Positions 45,183 through 54,362 are shown, counted from the first letter of the stretch. The stretch: 64,000 bases of DNA from Natrinema marinum (GCF_024296685.1 NZ_CP100763.1:1798001-1862000); one strand, 5' to 3'. Notes: a model not told the origin generated them from the letters alone. A program made the numbers and translations.

Positions 45183-45460
45183 ATCAGTGGACACATATTC
45201 CTATATAGTTATATGTTGGCGATTGCGGTAGCGGCCGAACAGGTGCCGTCCAGTGGTGAACCGCGACAGGTTCGGCCGGTTCATCGTCGGGTAACCGAGC
45301 GGTGCCGTCTCGAATTCGGGCGCTATCGGTACAGCTACTGTCGGTCGGCAGCGAGCAATCACGCGATCGACCGCGGCCGATACCCATCATCGGTGACTCG
45401 CGGGTGCGGGACGAACGCTATAGGATAATCTGCCGATCTCGGTATTCGTCTCTCCACACC

Positions 45461-45488
45461 GGGTGCCCCCGCTCGCAAGGGGGAACCC
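45461..45488. other. GC-rich hairpin, possible terminator or RNA element
   Basis: GGGT-g-CCCCC pairs with GGGGG-a-ACCC around the loop GCTCGCAA, a nine-pair stem with one mismatch. It lies mid-way in the AT-patched control region and could end a small transcript. Confidence 0.35.
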
Positions 45489-45619
45489 CGAGTGACTACC
45501 CATAACTATATACTGCTATTTTCTACTCCCCCATCAACCGTACTCGTATACACTCCTCTGATCGACGCCCGGCCAGAAACGGGGCCACAACGCTTCTCTA
45601 CCGACTACCCGACACCTCT

Positions 45620-45640
45620 CTATAGATCCACGTATATTTA
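45620..45640 (+). promoter_or_regulatory. Promoter of the AbrB-PhoU regulator gene
   Basis: Box A TATATTTA (45633-45640) is centred 30 nt before ATG 45667. It is directly preceded by CTATAGATCCAC (45620-45631), the 12-bp word also found at 37545-37556 among ACTATAG repeats. Confidence 0.6.
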
Positions 45641-45666
45641 TGTTCGATCGGTCGAAAGCCCGTCTC

Positions 45667-46662
45667 ATGGAGACGCGAAAGGTCCAGGTAACCGGCGGCT
45701 CGACGTACACGGTCTCCCTTCCGAAGACGTGGGCGACCAAAAACGACGTCAGCGCCGGGACGACCGTCGAGTTCTACCCGGAGGACGATTCGCTCTTACT
45801 GACGCCCCGCAGCGAGACGGACCGACAGGAAGGCTCGCTGGATATCTCGAGTCTCGAGGGCGAGCGGCTGACCCGGGCCGTGATGACGATGTACGTCAGC
45901 GGCTTCGACATCATCCGCCTCGAGGCCGGCCGCATCACGACCGACCAGCGCCGGGCGATCCGCGACGCGACGCAAGGACTCGTCGGCGTCGAAGTGTTAG
46001 AGGAGACGACCGACAGCGTGGTCATTCAGGACTTACTCGACTCCTCGGAGCTCTCGATCGTCAACGCCGTCACGCGCATGCGCCTGATCGCCCAATCGAT
46101 GCTCGAGGACGCCGTGCGGGCGCTGATCGAGAACGACGACGACATCGCACAAGACGTGATCGAGCGCGACGACGACGTCGACCGCCTCTGGCTCGTCGTC
46201 TCGCGGATCTTCCGCGCGACGCTGCGTTCCCCGCGTGCGGCCGAGGAACTCGGCGTTCCCCGCGAGGACTGCTTCGACTTCCACTCCAGCGCCCGCCAAC
46301 TCGAGCGGGTCGCCGATCACGCGGCCAAGATCAGCAATCTCGCGCTCAAACTCGACGAGATCCCCCAGGAGGTCGCCGACGGGCTCGAGGAGTTGCAGGC
46401 GGACGCCTCTACGGTCCTCGAGAAGTCCATGGACGCGCTGTTCGCCGAGGAAACCGGGGAGGCAAACCAACTTGGTCACGAGGCTCGAGAAGCCGTCCTC
46501 GAGATCGACGAGCACACGCGCCAGATCGACGACACCCTCCGTGACCTCGATCCCGTTCAGGCGCAGTCGCTGGGGCTGATCGTCGACTCGCTGTCCCGCA
46601 GCGCCGACTACGGCGGGAACATCGCCGAGACGGCGCTGCAAAAGGCCGCACCGCGTCCATAA
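45667..46662 (+). CDS. AbrB/SpoVT N-domain fused to PhoU: phosphate regulator
   Basis: 331 residues from ATG 45667; an in-frame ATG at 45640 lies inside box A and is excluded. The first 50 residues are an AbrB-type swapped hairpin DNA-binding domain (RKVQVTGGSTYTVSLPKTWA, then VSAGTTVEFYPEDDSLLLTP). Two PhoU repeats follow: about 105-200, and about 205-325 with HSSARQLERVADHAAKISNL and DSLSRSADYGGNIAETAL. Such proteins are candidate haloarchaeal transcription regulators of phosphate genes. It is divergent from pst2 across a shared control region. Confidence 0.88.
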   Translation: METRKVQVTGGSTYTVSLPKTWATKNDVSAGTTVEFYPEDDSLLLTPRSETDRQEGSLDISSLEGERLTRAVMTMYVSGFDIIRLEAGRITTDQRRAIRDATQGLVGVEVLEETTDSVVIQDLLDSSELSIVNAVTRMRLIAQSMLEDAVRALIENDDDIAQDVIERDDDVDRLWLVVSRIFRATLRSPRAAEELGVPREDCFDFHSSARQLERVADHAAKISNLALKLDEIPQEVADGLEELQADASTVLEKSMDALFAEETGEANQLGHEAREAVLEIDEHTRQIDDTLRDLDPVQAQSLGLIVDSLSRSADYGGNIAETALQKAAPRP

Positions 46663-46755
46663 TCTGCTGGTGGCTCGCAGATAACCGACGCTCGGCCGCG
46701 TTCACGTCGCCCTCCTCCGGGAACGCTTTTTAAGCCCCACTGCGAAAGGAAAACG

Positions 46756-48030
46756 ATGGAACTCGACGATCATGCCGAGGATCTCGCCTCCGACCTCGGT
46801 GTTGACAAAGAGGAGGTCAAAGACGACCTGCAGAACCTCGTGGAGTACAGCGTCCCGATCGACGAAGCCAAACAGAGCCTCCGACGGAAGTACGGCGACG
46901 GGCAAAGCGGCGGTGGCGGCACGCCGTCGGCGAAAGACATCGCCGAGATCACGCCCGAGGACGGCAACGTCACGGTCACGGGCGTCGTCCTGACGGCCGG
47001 CGAGCGGTCGATCCGCTATCAGGGCTCCGATCACGTCATCGTCGAAGGCCGACTGGCCGACGAGACCGGCGTCATCGACTACACCGCCTGGGAGGACTTC
47101 GGCCTCTCGCCGGGCGATACGATCACCGCGGGCAACGCTGGCGTTCGCGAATGGGACGGCGAACCCGAGCTCAACCTCGGCGAGAGCACCTCGCTTTCGT
47201 TCGTGGACGACCCGCTCGAGGTCCCCTACGAGACCGGCGGCGACGCCCAACTGGCCGACCTGCGGACCGGCGACCGCGCGGTCACGATCGAAGTCTCGGT
47301 CCTCGAGTGCGAGCGCAAGACGATCGACGGTCGCGACGGCGAGACAGACATCTTGAGCGGCGTCTTCGGCGACGAGAGCGGGCGGCTCCCCTTTACGAAC
47401 TGGGACCCCGCGCCGGCGATCGAAGACGGCGGTACGGTTCGCATCGAAAACGCCTACGTCCAGGAGTTCCGGGGCGTCCCCGAGGTCAACGTCTCCGAGT
47501 TCTCGACGGTCTCCGCGCTCGAGCGCGAGATCGATGTCGGCAGCGACACGACGACCATGAACGTCGGCGAGGCCGTCCGCACGGGCGGCATCTACGACGT
47601 CGAAGTCGTCGGGAACCTACTCGCGGTCCGCGACGGATCGGGACTGATCCAGCGCTGTCCGGAGTGTTACCGCGTCATCCAGAAGGGACAGTGCCGGACC
47701 CACGGCGATGTCGACGGGATCGATGACCTACGCGTCAAAGCGATCCTCGACGACGGCACCGGCACGGTCACCGTCGTCCTCGACGACGAGCTGACCGAGC
47801 GGGTCTACGGCGGCACCTTGGACGATGCCCTCGAGCAAGCCCGCGAGGCGATGGACCAGGAGGTCGTCGCCGATACGATCCGCGAGCGTATCGTCGGCCG
47901 CGAGTACCGTGTGCGCGGTCACCTTTCGGTCGACGAGTACGGCGCGAACCTCGACGCCGAGACCTTCGAGGAGAGCGCGGACGATCCGGCCGCCCGCGCG
48001 ACGGCCCTGCTCAAGGAGGTGGACGCATGA
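46756..48030 (+). CDS. rpa1: Single-stranded DNA-binding protein, RPA large-subunit type
   Basis: 424 residues. CTTTTTAAG at 46726-46734 is a box A 26 nt before the ATG (leaderless). After a short helical N-terminus come three OB folds: about 70-160 (VTVTGVVLTAGERSIRYQG), about 175-265 (VTIEVSVLECERKTIDGRDG) and about 285-390. The third carries the zinc finger CPECYRVIQKGQCRTHG (about 301-317). It coats single-stranded DNA in replication and repair. The stop overlaps the RPAP start by four bases. The gene order matches the Haloferax rpa1-rpap1-rpe operon. Confidence 0.92.
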   Translation: MELDDHAEDLASDLGVDKEEVKDDLQNLVEYSVPIDEAKQSLRRKYGDGQSGGGGTPSAKDIAEITPEDGNVTVTGVVLTAGERSIRYQGSDHVIVEGRLADETGVIDYTAWEDFGLSPGDTITAGNAGVREWDGEPELNLGESTSLSFVDDPLEVPYETGGDAQLADLRTGDRAVTIEVSVLECERKTIDGRDGETDILSGVFGDESGRLPFTNWDPAPAIEDGGTVRIENAYVQEFRGVPEVNVSEFSTVSALEREIDVGSDTTTMNVGEAVRTGGIYDVEVVGNLLAVRDGSGLIQRCPECYRVIQKGQCRTHGDVDGIDDLRVKAILDDGTGTVTVVLDDELTERVYGGTLDDALEQAREAMDQEVVADTIRERIVGREYRVRGHLSVDEYGANLDAETFEESADDPAARATALLKEVDA

Positions 48031-49736
48031 GCGCGAACGGCGACGGCGACGACGAGATTCCGGGTAGAGAGATCGCGTACCGACTGTTCGCGGCCGAGTA
48101 CGACGATGCCTCGCTGTCCTACGCCGAAAGCGACGAGGAGCGGGCGCCGAACTACGTGATCTCGCCGACCGGCGCGCGACTCAACCGCGTGTTCGCCGTC
48201 GGGACGCTGACCGAAGTCACGTCGGTCAACGACGAGATGGTCCGTGCCCGCGTCGTCGACCCGACCGGCGCGTTCGTCGTCTACGCCGGCCAGTACCAGC
48301 CCGACGAACTGGCCTTCTTAGAGCAGACCGAGCCGCCGGCGTTCGTCGCGGTGACGGGCAAGGCCCGGACCTTCCAGCCCGAGGACTCCGATCGGGTCTA
48401 CACGTCGATCCGACCGGAGAGCATCGCGACGGTCGACGCGGACACCCGCGACCGCTGGGTCGTCAGCGCGGCCGAGCAGACCATAGAGCGCGTCGGCACT
48501 TACGCCGCGGCCGTCCGGATAGACGCGAGCGGCGAGGCGCTGACCGACGCCCTGCTCGAGGCCGGCGTCGAATCCGGCCTCGCGGCCGGAATCCCGCTCG
48601 CGCAGGACCACTACGGGACGACGCCGTCGTATCTGGCGGCGCTGCGCGACTGTGCGCTCGAGGCCTGCGAGGTCGTCGCTGGCGACCGCGATCAGGTGAG
48701 TGGACTCGACCTCGCGCCCGACGCGACGAGCCCCGAGTTCGACGCGACGTTCGAGTCACTCGCCGATTTCGGTGTCGACGCCGACGCGCTCGAGACCGGC
48801 GGCGAGACCGAATCCGTACCGGAATCGGAGCCGACATCGGAGCCGGAGCCCGCGGCGGTCGCGACCGGCGGCGAGACGGCGACCGCATCAGACGGAGCGT
48901 CGGGCTCGGCGGCCGGCACGGCAACCGCGACGAGCGACGAGGGCGAAACCGTCACGGTCGACGCCGCCGAACCCGAGGCGGCATCGGCGGGCGTCGAAGC
49001 CGACGGGGCGGCGAGCGAGGCCACCGAGTCGACCGACGACGACATCGAAACGACGGCTGACGACGCGGCGTCGGACGACGACGCCGCGACGGACGACGAC
49101 CTCGGCGATTTCGACGCCGGCTCCGACGACGGCGGGATGTACGAGATGGACGACGAGGAGCGCGAAGAGCTCGAGGAGCAGTTCGGCGCGGAGTTTACGA
49201 CCGGTTCCGAAGTCGACGACCCCGGCGAGGCCGATATCGACGTGCCAGAGCCCGACGAGCCGGCGGCCGACGACGAGGACGAACCGGCAGCGAGCGAGCC
49301 CGAACCGGCGGCCGACGACGCCGGCGAAACCGAATCCGCCGAACCGGACGACGAACTCGGTGCGCCGCCCGAGTCGGGACTCGAGGCCGCGGAGACCAAC
49401 GAATCTGACGAAGCCGAGGCCGACGCGGAACCGGACGCCGCGGCTGAGGACGAATCGACGGACAGCCTCGAAGCGGACGCCGACGATGAATCGACGGACG
49501 ATACCGAGGCGGGAGCCGAGGACACGGAGCCGGCCGAAGACGTCGATCTCGAATCCTCCGTCGTCGAGACGATGGAAGACCTCGACGATGGCGAGGGGGC
49601 CGATCGGGACGAACTGATCGAGACCGTCGCCGCGGACACCGGCGCGTCGGCCGAGGAGGTCGAAGACGCGATTCAGGACGCGCTGATGGGCGGCCAGTGT
49701 TACGAGCCCGACGACGAGACGCTGAAAGCGATCTGA
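48027..49736 (+). CDS. rpap1: RPA-associated protein (RPAP, COG3390 family)
   Basis: 569 residues. The N-terminal 225 hold an OB-like conserved domain (GREIAYRLFAAEYDDASLSY, NYVISPTGARLNRVFAVGTL, ARVVDPTGAFVVYAGQYQ). The middle (about 230-505) is a highly acidic, Ala/Thr/Ser-rich linker. The C-terminal 60 residues form a winged-helix-like domain (ETMEDLDDGEGADRDELIET, then EVEDAIQDALMGGQCYEPD). RPAP partners RPA in Haloferax and is needed for the function of its cognate RPA. It overlaps rpa1 by four bases. Confidence 0.9.
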   Translation: MSANGDGDDEIPGREIAYRLFAAEYDDASLSYAESDEERAPNYVISPTGARLNRVFAVGTLTEVTSVNDEMVRARVVDPTGAFVVYAGQYQPDELAFLEQTEPPAFVAVTGKARTFQPEDSDRVYTSIRPESIATVDADTRDRWVVSAAEQTIERVGTYAAAVRIDASGEALTDALLEAGVESGLAAGIPLAQDHYGTTPSYLAALRDCALEACEVVAGDRDQVSGLDLAPDATSPEFDATFESLADFGVDADALETGGETESVPESEPTSEPEPAAVATGGETATASDGASGSAAGTATATSDEGETVTVDAAEPEAASAGVEADGAASEATESTDDDIETTADDAASDDDAATDDDLGDFDAGSDDGGMYEMDDEEREELEEQFGAEFTTGSEVDDPGEADIDVPEPDEPAADDEDEPAASEPEPAADDAGETESAEPDDELGAPPESGLEAAETNESDEAEADAEPDAAAEDESTDSLEADADDESTDDTEAGAEDTEPAEDVDLESSVVETMEDLDDGEGADRDELIETVAADTGASAEEVEDAIQDALMGGQCYEPDDETLKAI

Positions 49737-49743
49737 CTCCGCG

Positions 49744-50592
49744 ATGGGCGACGACTCCGGCCGATCGTCTCCGTCGGGCCCGCGGTCGCCGTCGGCGCGT
49801 CCGCTGGTCGAACCGCTCCCCGGCGAACCCGCCGCGACCGCGACGATCGACGACGAGCGCGCGCTGTTCGTCGCCGACTACCACGCCGGCTACGAGGCCG
49901 GCCTGCGCTACGAGCGTGGCGTCGACGTTCCCAGCCGGGCGGCGGCTCGCCGCGAGCACTTGCTGTCGTTGCTCGAGCGGGTCCGTCCCGATCGGTTGGT
50001 CGTGCTGGGCGATCTGATGCACTCGATCGGCGACCCCGGCGGAGCCGAACGCGGCGAGCTCGAGGTGCTGTTCGAATCGTTCTCCGCCGAGCTTTCGGTT
50101 ACGGTCGTCAAGGGCAACCACGACGGCCGGATCGAGACCTGGCTGGCCGACGGCACCGATATCGACGCCTCGGTCACCGTCGAACCCGGCGCGGGCGTCG
50201 CGCTCGGCGATGTCGGCGTCTGTCACGGCCACACGTGGCCCGCACCGGCCGTCCTCGAGCGCGAGGTCGTCTGTCTGGGCCACGAACACCCCTGCGTGCG
50301 ACTCGAGGACGAGGTCGGCGGCAGCCGTGTCGAACGCGCGTGGCTGCGCGGTCGGCTCGATCCCGACCCGTTTCGCGACCGACCCGAATACGAGGACGTA
50401 TCGTGGCTCGAGGAGGCGACCGAGTCGCCGCCGCGCGTGGTCGTCGTCCCGGCGTTCAACGACCTCGTCGGCGGGACGTGGATCAACGTGACCGGGCAGT
50501 CGTTTCTCTCGCCGTTCCTGCCGGCGGGACTGGCCGCGGGCGAGGCGTATCTGCTCGACGGGACCCGACTCGGCCCCTACGAGTCGGTGTGA
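49744..50592 (+). CDS. rpe: RPA operon-associated metallophosphoesterase (RPE)
   Basis: 282 residues. Calcineurin-like metal-binding motifs in order: LFVADYHAGYE (Asp and His), VVLGDLMHS, VKGNHDGRIE, VCHGHTWP and CLGHEHPCVR. These six metal-ligand blocks define the phosphoesterase fold. The gene starts 7 bases after rpap1, so it is co-transcribed with the ssDNA-binding proteins. The biochemical substrate in archaea is not established; a nuclease or phosphodiesterase role in DNA repair is plausible. Confidence 0.88.
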   Translation: MGDDSGRSSPSGPRSPSARPLVEPLPGEPAATATIDDERALFVADYHAGYEAGLRYERGVDVPSRAAARREHLLSLLERVRPDRLVVLGDLMHSIGDPGGAERGELEVLFESFSAELSVTVVKGNHDGRIETWLADGTDIDASVTVEPGAGVALGDVGVCHGHTWPAPAVLEREVVCLGHEHPCVRLEDEVGGSRVERAWLRGRLDPDPFRDRPEYEDVSWLEEATESPPRVVVVPAFNDLVGGTWINVTGQSFLSPFLPAGLAAGEAYLLDGTRLGPYESV

Positions 50593-50726
50593 TCGGATCG
50601 ACCGATCGGGTTTGCCGGGTCTATCGGCCGGGCCCTCAAGCCGACTCCCTCGTCGCCCTCGTCAAGGACGGTATCGGATGTCGGTGAAAACGAACGTATT
50701 TCCGCGACAAAAGTCACTAGTGAATC

Positions 50727-51554
50727 ATGTCATTCCGACAGCCGTCGGCGGCGACGTTCTCGGTCGTCATCGGAGGGTACGTCGGCCTCCTCGCGCTGGG
50801 CGTGACCGGCCTCGTACTGGGGACTGACTACGTCACTTGGTGGCCCGTGGCGGTCGGCGGCTCCGTCGGCGTCCTCGTGGCCGTCTGTAGCTATACGCAG
50901 GCTGGGCTCGCGACAAGGCTGGTCCGAGCGCGGCTGTATTTGCTCCCCATGGCGGTCCCGATACTCATCTTGTTTCTCGCGCCGGCGTTCGCGTTGCTCG
51001 GCAGTCACGGGTACGAAGGCTGGGTGATGAACTGGCTCGCCGAATTGTTCGTCGCCAGTCTCGCGGGCGGGCTCGTCTTCTTCGTCACGGTAAACCGCCA
51101 CGTGGCCTTCCTTCACGAACGGGAATCGGTCTTGGTCGAGTGGACCGCACCGCCGGACGCGCGATATCGGCGACTTCTCCGAGCGAGCAAGTTCGTTCTG
51201 GGCTGTAGCTGTCTCGTGGTCGGGTTCGGCCTCGTCGTCGCCGTCGAGACGGAGATTAACCTGCTTCCCGCGTTCGGTGGCGCGGTACTCGGACAGGCAC
51301 TCACCGTCGGCCGACCTCGAACCTACACGCTGTTCGAAAGCGGCCTGTGCGTTCACCAATCGAAGACGATCGGTCACCAGTTCGTGCCTCGCTCCCAGTT
51401 GCGGGCCGTCGATCTCGGCGAGGAACGACTCGAGATCGACCGCGGGCTCCCGTGGCCGCTCCCAATCCGGTGTGCCACGGGGGCGATGGCACGTCCGGAT
51501 CGGGTCGCGGACGCGATCGTGCGATCGCTCGAGTCCGATCACGAGGCGGCGTAA
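50727..51554 (+). CDS. Haloarchaeal multi-helix membrane protein of unknown function
   Basis: 275 residues. Five to six hydrophobic helices: about 10-32, 38-57, 70-93, 105-125, 155-172 and 177-190. The last 80 residues are soluble (YTLFESGLCVHQSKTIGHQF, then FVPRSQLRAVDLGEERLEID), resembling a small PH-like bacterial domain. CGTATTTCC at 50695-50703 gives a box A about 28 nt upstream. I do not recognise the family. It stands alone after the rpa operon. Confidence 0.72.
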   Translation: MSFRQPSAATFSVVIGGYVGLLALGVTGLVLGTDYVTWWPVAVGGSVGVLVAVCSYTQAGLATRLVRARLYLLPMAVPILILFLAPAFALLGSHGYEGWVMNWLAELFVASLAGGLVFFVTVNRHVAFLHERESVLVEWTAPPDARYRRLLRASKFVLGCSCLVVGFGLVVAVETEINLLPAFGGAVLGQALTVGRPRTYTLFESGLCVHQSKTIGHQFVPRSQLRAVDLGEERLEIDRGLPWPLPIRCATGAMARPDRVADAIVRSLESDHEAA

Positions 51555-51576
51555 GCGACCGCCGCCTCGGTCGAAG

Positions 51577-51900
51577 CTACCGCTGTACCGTTTCCGACCT
51601 GATCTCGTCGCCCTCGCGCCACTGATAGTAGTAGTACTCCGTGCCGGCGATCTCCGTCACCGAGACGCTGGCCCGGTCCGGGACGCCGTCGGGATACGCG
51701 TCCGGCTCGTCGTCCGCCGGCGTCGATTCCCCCTCGTCTGTCGCTGCCCGTTCCTCCTCCCATGCTGCGAGCGCCTCGAGATACCGCCCTACCGCGCGGA
51801 GTGTCTCCGGATCGCTGTCCTCGAGTTCTCGGAGGGCCTCCCGGCCGGCCCGGTCCAGCGCCGCCGGTGGCGTCGGTCGGTCGTCAGCGGTCATGTCCAT
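51577..51900 (-). CDS. Small haloarchaeal protein with DUF6788-like tail
   Basis: 107 residues from ATG 51900; ATG 51894 is an alternative. The N-terminal half is helical (LDRAGREALRELEDSDPETL, then AVGRYLEALAAWEEE), the middle is acidic, and the C-terminus is EIAGTEYYYYQWREGDEIRS. The aromatic cluster followed by WREGD resembles the Y-x-x-W-R-x-G motif of DUF6788-type small proteins. Function unknown. Divergent from the winged-helix gene at 52050. Confidence 0.65.
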   Translation of the reverse strand: MDMTADDRPTPPAALDRAGREALRELEDSDPETLRAVGRYLEALAAWEEERAATDEGESTPADDEPDAYPDGVPDRASVSVTEIAGTEYYYYQWREGDEIRSETVQR

Positions 51901-52021
51901 CGATGGCCCGTCGGGAACCTAAAGTAGCTCGCTCCGGACCGTCTCGATTTCCTTGATTTGTGCCGTGTTGACGGTGACTCTATTGAGACCTAGTATTCAT
52001 TAATCCCCAACCACGTGTAGA

Positions 52022-52029
52022 TTTATATA
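52022..52029 (+). promoter_or_regulatory. Box A promoter of the small winged-helix gene
   Basis: TTTATATA is centred 25 nt before ATG 52050, giving a leaderless message and deciding that start over the upstream in-frame extension. Confidence 0.6.
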
Positions 52030-52049
52030 CCAGAGTGAGGTCGATACTG

Positions 52050-52289
52050 ATGACAATGACCTCACAAAAGCCGCACCCGACGACACGGATCGATCCGGTT
52101 CCCGACGACCTCGAATCGGCACGAGCAAAACTGGTGTATATCTACCTCGATGCAGCCGACGGTGCGACGGCCGAGGAGTTGGGCGAGATTCTGGCGATGA
52201 AGAAGATCAACATCCTGAGCGTTCTGAACTCGCTCTCGAGTGCGGGCTACGTTGAGCGACTCGACGCGGAGTACGTCGTCGCGAACTGA
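52050..52289 (+). CDS. Small winged-helix transcription regulator
   Basis: 79 residues from ATG 52050. A single winged helix: SARAKLVYIYLDAADGATAE, then ELGEILAMKKINILSVLNSL as the helix-turn-helix, and AGYVERLDAEYVVAN as wing. The fold is like MarR/TrmB-type helix-turn-helix proteins without any effector domain. It is convergent with glnA, whose 3' end lies 116 bases away; regulation of glnA is not implied by the orientation. Confidence 0.75.
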   Translation: MTMTSQKPHPTTRIDPVPDDLESARAKLVYIYLDAADGATAEELGEILAMKKINILSVLNSLSSAGYVERLDAEYVVAN

Positions 52290-52405
52290 TCGTCGAACGG
52301 GGGTGTCGGGAACGACGAAGTCGCTGCTATTTTCGGAGACGGGCGCGAAAAACGGGCGGCGTCGAACGAGCGGTACTGTCGGATACTGCAGGGGATCGCA
52401 GCGAC

Positions 52406-53758
52406 TCAGAAGGTCTCGAGGTAGCGGTCGAGCTCCCACTGGGAGACGTCGACGAGGTAGTCCTCGAACTCCTGTTCTTTGGCTTCGACGAACTTCGGAC
52501 CGACGTGGTCGCCCAGCGCGTCGTAGATGACCTCGTCTTCCTCGAGCGCTTCGACGGCCTCGCCGAGGTTGGTCGGGAGCGTGTCGATGCCGTACTCTTC
52601 GCGTTTCTCCTCGTCGAACTCGTAGATGTTCTCGCGAACCGGATCGGGGCACTCGAGGTCTCGCTCGATCCCGTCGAGGCCCGCGTGGATAAGCGCGGCG
52701 AGTGCGAGATACGGGTTACAGGACGGGTCGGGGAAGCGTGCCTCGACGCGCGAGGCCGCCGGGACGCGGGCTGCGGGTTTGCGGATCAGTGCCGAGCGGT
52801 TGCGGTCGGACCACGCGACGTAGACCGGCGCCTCGTAGCCGGGCACCAGTCGCTTGTAGCTGTTGACCGTCGGGTTCGAGATCGCCGTGATCGCCGGCGC
52901 GTGCTCGAGGATACCGGCGATAAAGGAGTGTGCGGTCTCCGAGAGGTCGAACTCGTCGTCGTCGTCGTGGAAGGCGTTCTCGCCGTCCTCGAACAGCGAG
53001 AGGTGGGTGTGCATTCCCGAACCGTTGATTCGCGGGATCGGCTTGGGCATGAACGTCGCGTGCTGGTCGTGTTGGGCGGCGATCGCGCGGACGACGGTCC
53101 GGAACGTCGCGACGTTGTCGGCCGTCGAGAGCGCGTCATCGTACTCGAAGTTGATCTCGTGCTGGCCGCGAGCGACCTCGTGGTGGCTCGCCTCGATCTC
53201 GAAGCCCATGTCCTCGAGGCCGTAGATGATGTCGCGGCGCACGTCGCTGGCGAGGTCTTTCGGCGCGAGGTCGAAGTAGCCGCCGTGGTCGCCCGTTTCC
53301 GTCGTCGCGCGGCCATCCTCGTCCTCCTCGAAGAGGAAGAACTCCGGCTCGGGCGCGGCGTTGACCGTATAGCCGAGGTCGTCGGCGCGCTCGAGGGCGT
53401 TTTTGAGGACGCGACGCGGGTCGCCCTCGAACGGTTCGCCCGTCGAGGTGTCGATGACGTCACAGATCATCCGAGCCGACGCGCCGTCCTCGCGGTTCTG
53501 CCACGGGAGGACGGCGAACGTTTCGGGGTCGGGTTTGAGACGCATGTCCGACTCCTGAATGCGAACGAAGCCTTCGATCGAGGAGCCGTCGAAGTAGATG
53601 CCCTCGGTAAAGGCCTTCTCAGCCTGGCGGGCCGGCACGGAGACGTTCTTGACCGTCCCCAGAATGTCCGTAAACTGCAGCCGCAGGAAATCGATGTTCT
53701 GTTCTTCGATTTCGTCCAGTACGTCTTCTTCCACACCGGTCAGATTTCCGTTCGTCAT
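52406..53758 (-). CDS. glnA: Glutamine synthetase type I
   Basis: 450 residues. Motifs are [16 protein letters not shown] (beta-grasp end), [15 protein letters not shown] (metal Glu residues), [32 protein letters not shown] (ATP/ammonia), and [13 protein letters not shown] (substrate Arg). No adenylylation-type Tyr motif near the C-terminus was identified by eye. It makes glutamine from glutamate, ammonia and ATP. TTTAATAC on the minus strand (53788-53795) is the box A, leaving a leader of roughly 6 nt. Confidence 0.95.
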   Translation of the reverse strand: MTNGNLTGVEEDVLDEIEEQNIDFLRLQFTDILGTVKNVSVPARQAEKAFTEGIYFDGSSIEGFVRIQESDMRLKPDPETFAVLPWQNREDGASARMICDVIDTSTGEPFEGDPRRVLKNALERADDLGYTVNAAPEPEFFLFEEDEDGRATTETGDHGGYFDLAPKDLASDVRRDIIYGLEDMGFEIEASHHEVARGQHEINFEYDDALSTADNVATFRTVVRAIAAQHDQHATFMPKPIPRINGSGMHTHLSLFEDGENAFHDDDDEFDLSETAHSFIAGILEHAPAITAISNPTVNSYKRLVPGYEAPVYVAWSDRNRSALIRKPAARVPAASRVEARFPDPSCNPYLALAALIHAGLDGIERDLECPDPVRENIYEFDEEKREEYGIDTLPTNLGEAVEALEEDEVIYDALGDHVGPKFVEAKEQEFEDYLVDVSQWELDRYLETF

Positions 53759-54005
53759 CTTCTACTCGCGTAGGCCAACGGATTCTAGTATTAAAGCTCT
53801 ACTGTTGTGGGCGAGTTTCCGCAAATAGTCTCAAAAATGATCGTACGTAATTTGTAATATTCTATATTCGGACTATTGATGACGTTCTCTGAAAAAGTAC
53901 CCTCTGAATTGGATACGCGTTTATCGGTTATCGAAATGCTTCACATCAGATCGTCCGCTCGAGCGGATCGTTCCGCTTCGATGGGACGCCTTCCGGGCGA
54001 GGCGA

Positions 54006-54362
54006 TTAGCTGATATCGTGGCGACGCTGCCGCTCGGTCGTCGACCGAACGCCGACCAGTGCGGCCAGACTCGAGAGGCCGATGTCGACGCTCGCCCGCC
54101 AGATCGTCACCGACGTGCACACAGCTCGTTGCCACGCCGTGATCGGCTTCGGAGTCAGGCGGCCGGGTGCCGACGACGGAGCACACGGCCGCTCCGCGAG
54201 CGTGGTTCCGCAGACGGGGCAGACGTAGGCGACGTGGCGATCCTGCGAGCGCAGTTCCCAGTCGCCCTCGATGGGGGCAGCGTAGTCGCACTCCCAGCAG
54301 AACAGCGTCGCTTTTCGACGCGTCGGCGCACCGTCGGTGCGGTCGGATGCGGGCCGGGTCAT
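54006..54362 (-). CDS. Small zinc-ribbon protein
   Basis: 118 residues. A zinc ribbon lies at about 22-50: FCWECDYAAPIEGDW and YVCPVCGTTLAERP (CxxC, then CxxC). A basic tail follows with a hydrophobic patch (ASVDIGLSSLAALVGV). TTTTATAG on the minus strand (54385-54392) is a box A 26 nt upstream. Haloarchaea encode many such stand-alone ribbons; no function is known for this one. Confidence 0.72.
   Translation of the reverse strand: MTRPASDRTDGAPTRRKATLFCWECDYAAPIEGDWELRSQDRHVAYVCPVCGTTLAERPCAPSSAPGRLTPKPITAWQRAVCTSVTIWRASVDIGLSSLAALVGVRSTTERQRRHDIS

Larger units (their letters stand above)
45131..45666. other. Intergenic control region between pst2 and the AbrB-PhoU gene
   Basis: About 535 bases between divergent phosphate genes. 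The ends are promoters. Inside are AT-rich patches such as CTATATAGTTATATG (45201-45215) and AACTATATACTGCTATT (45504-45520), and a strong hairpin (45461-45488). ORFs here lack haloarchaeal codon bias and cross promoters. Confidence 0.6.
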
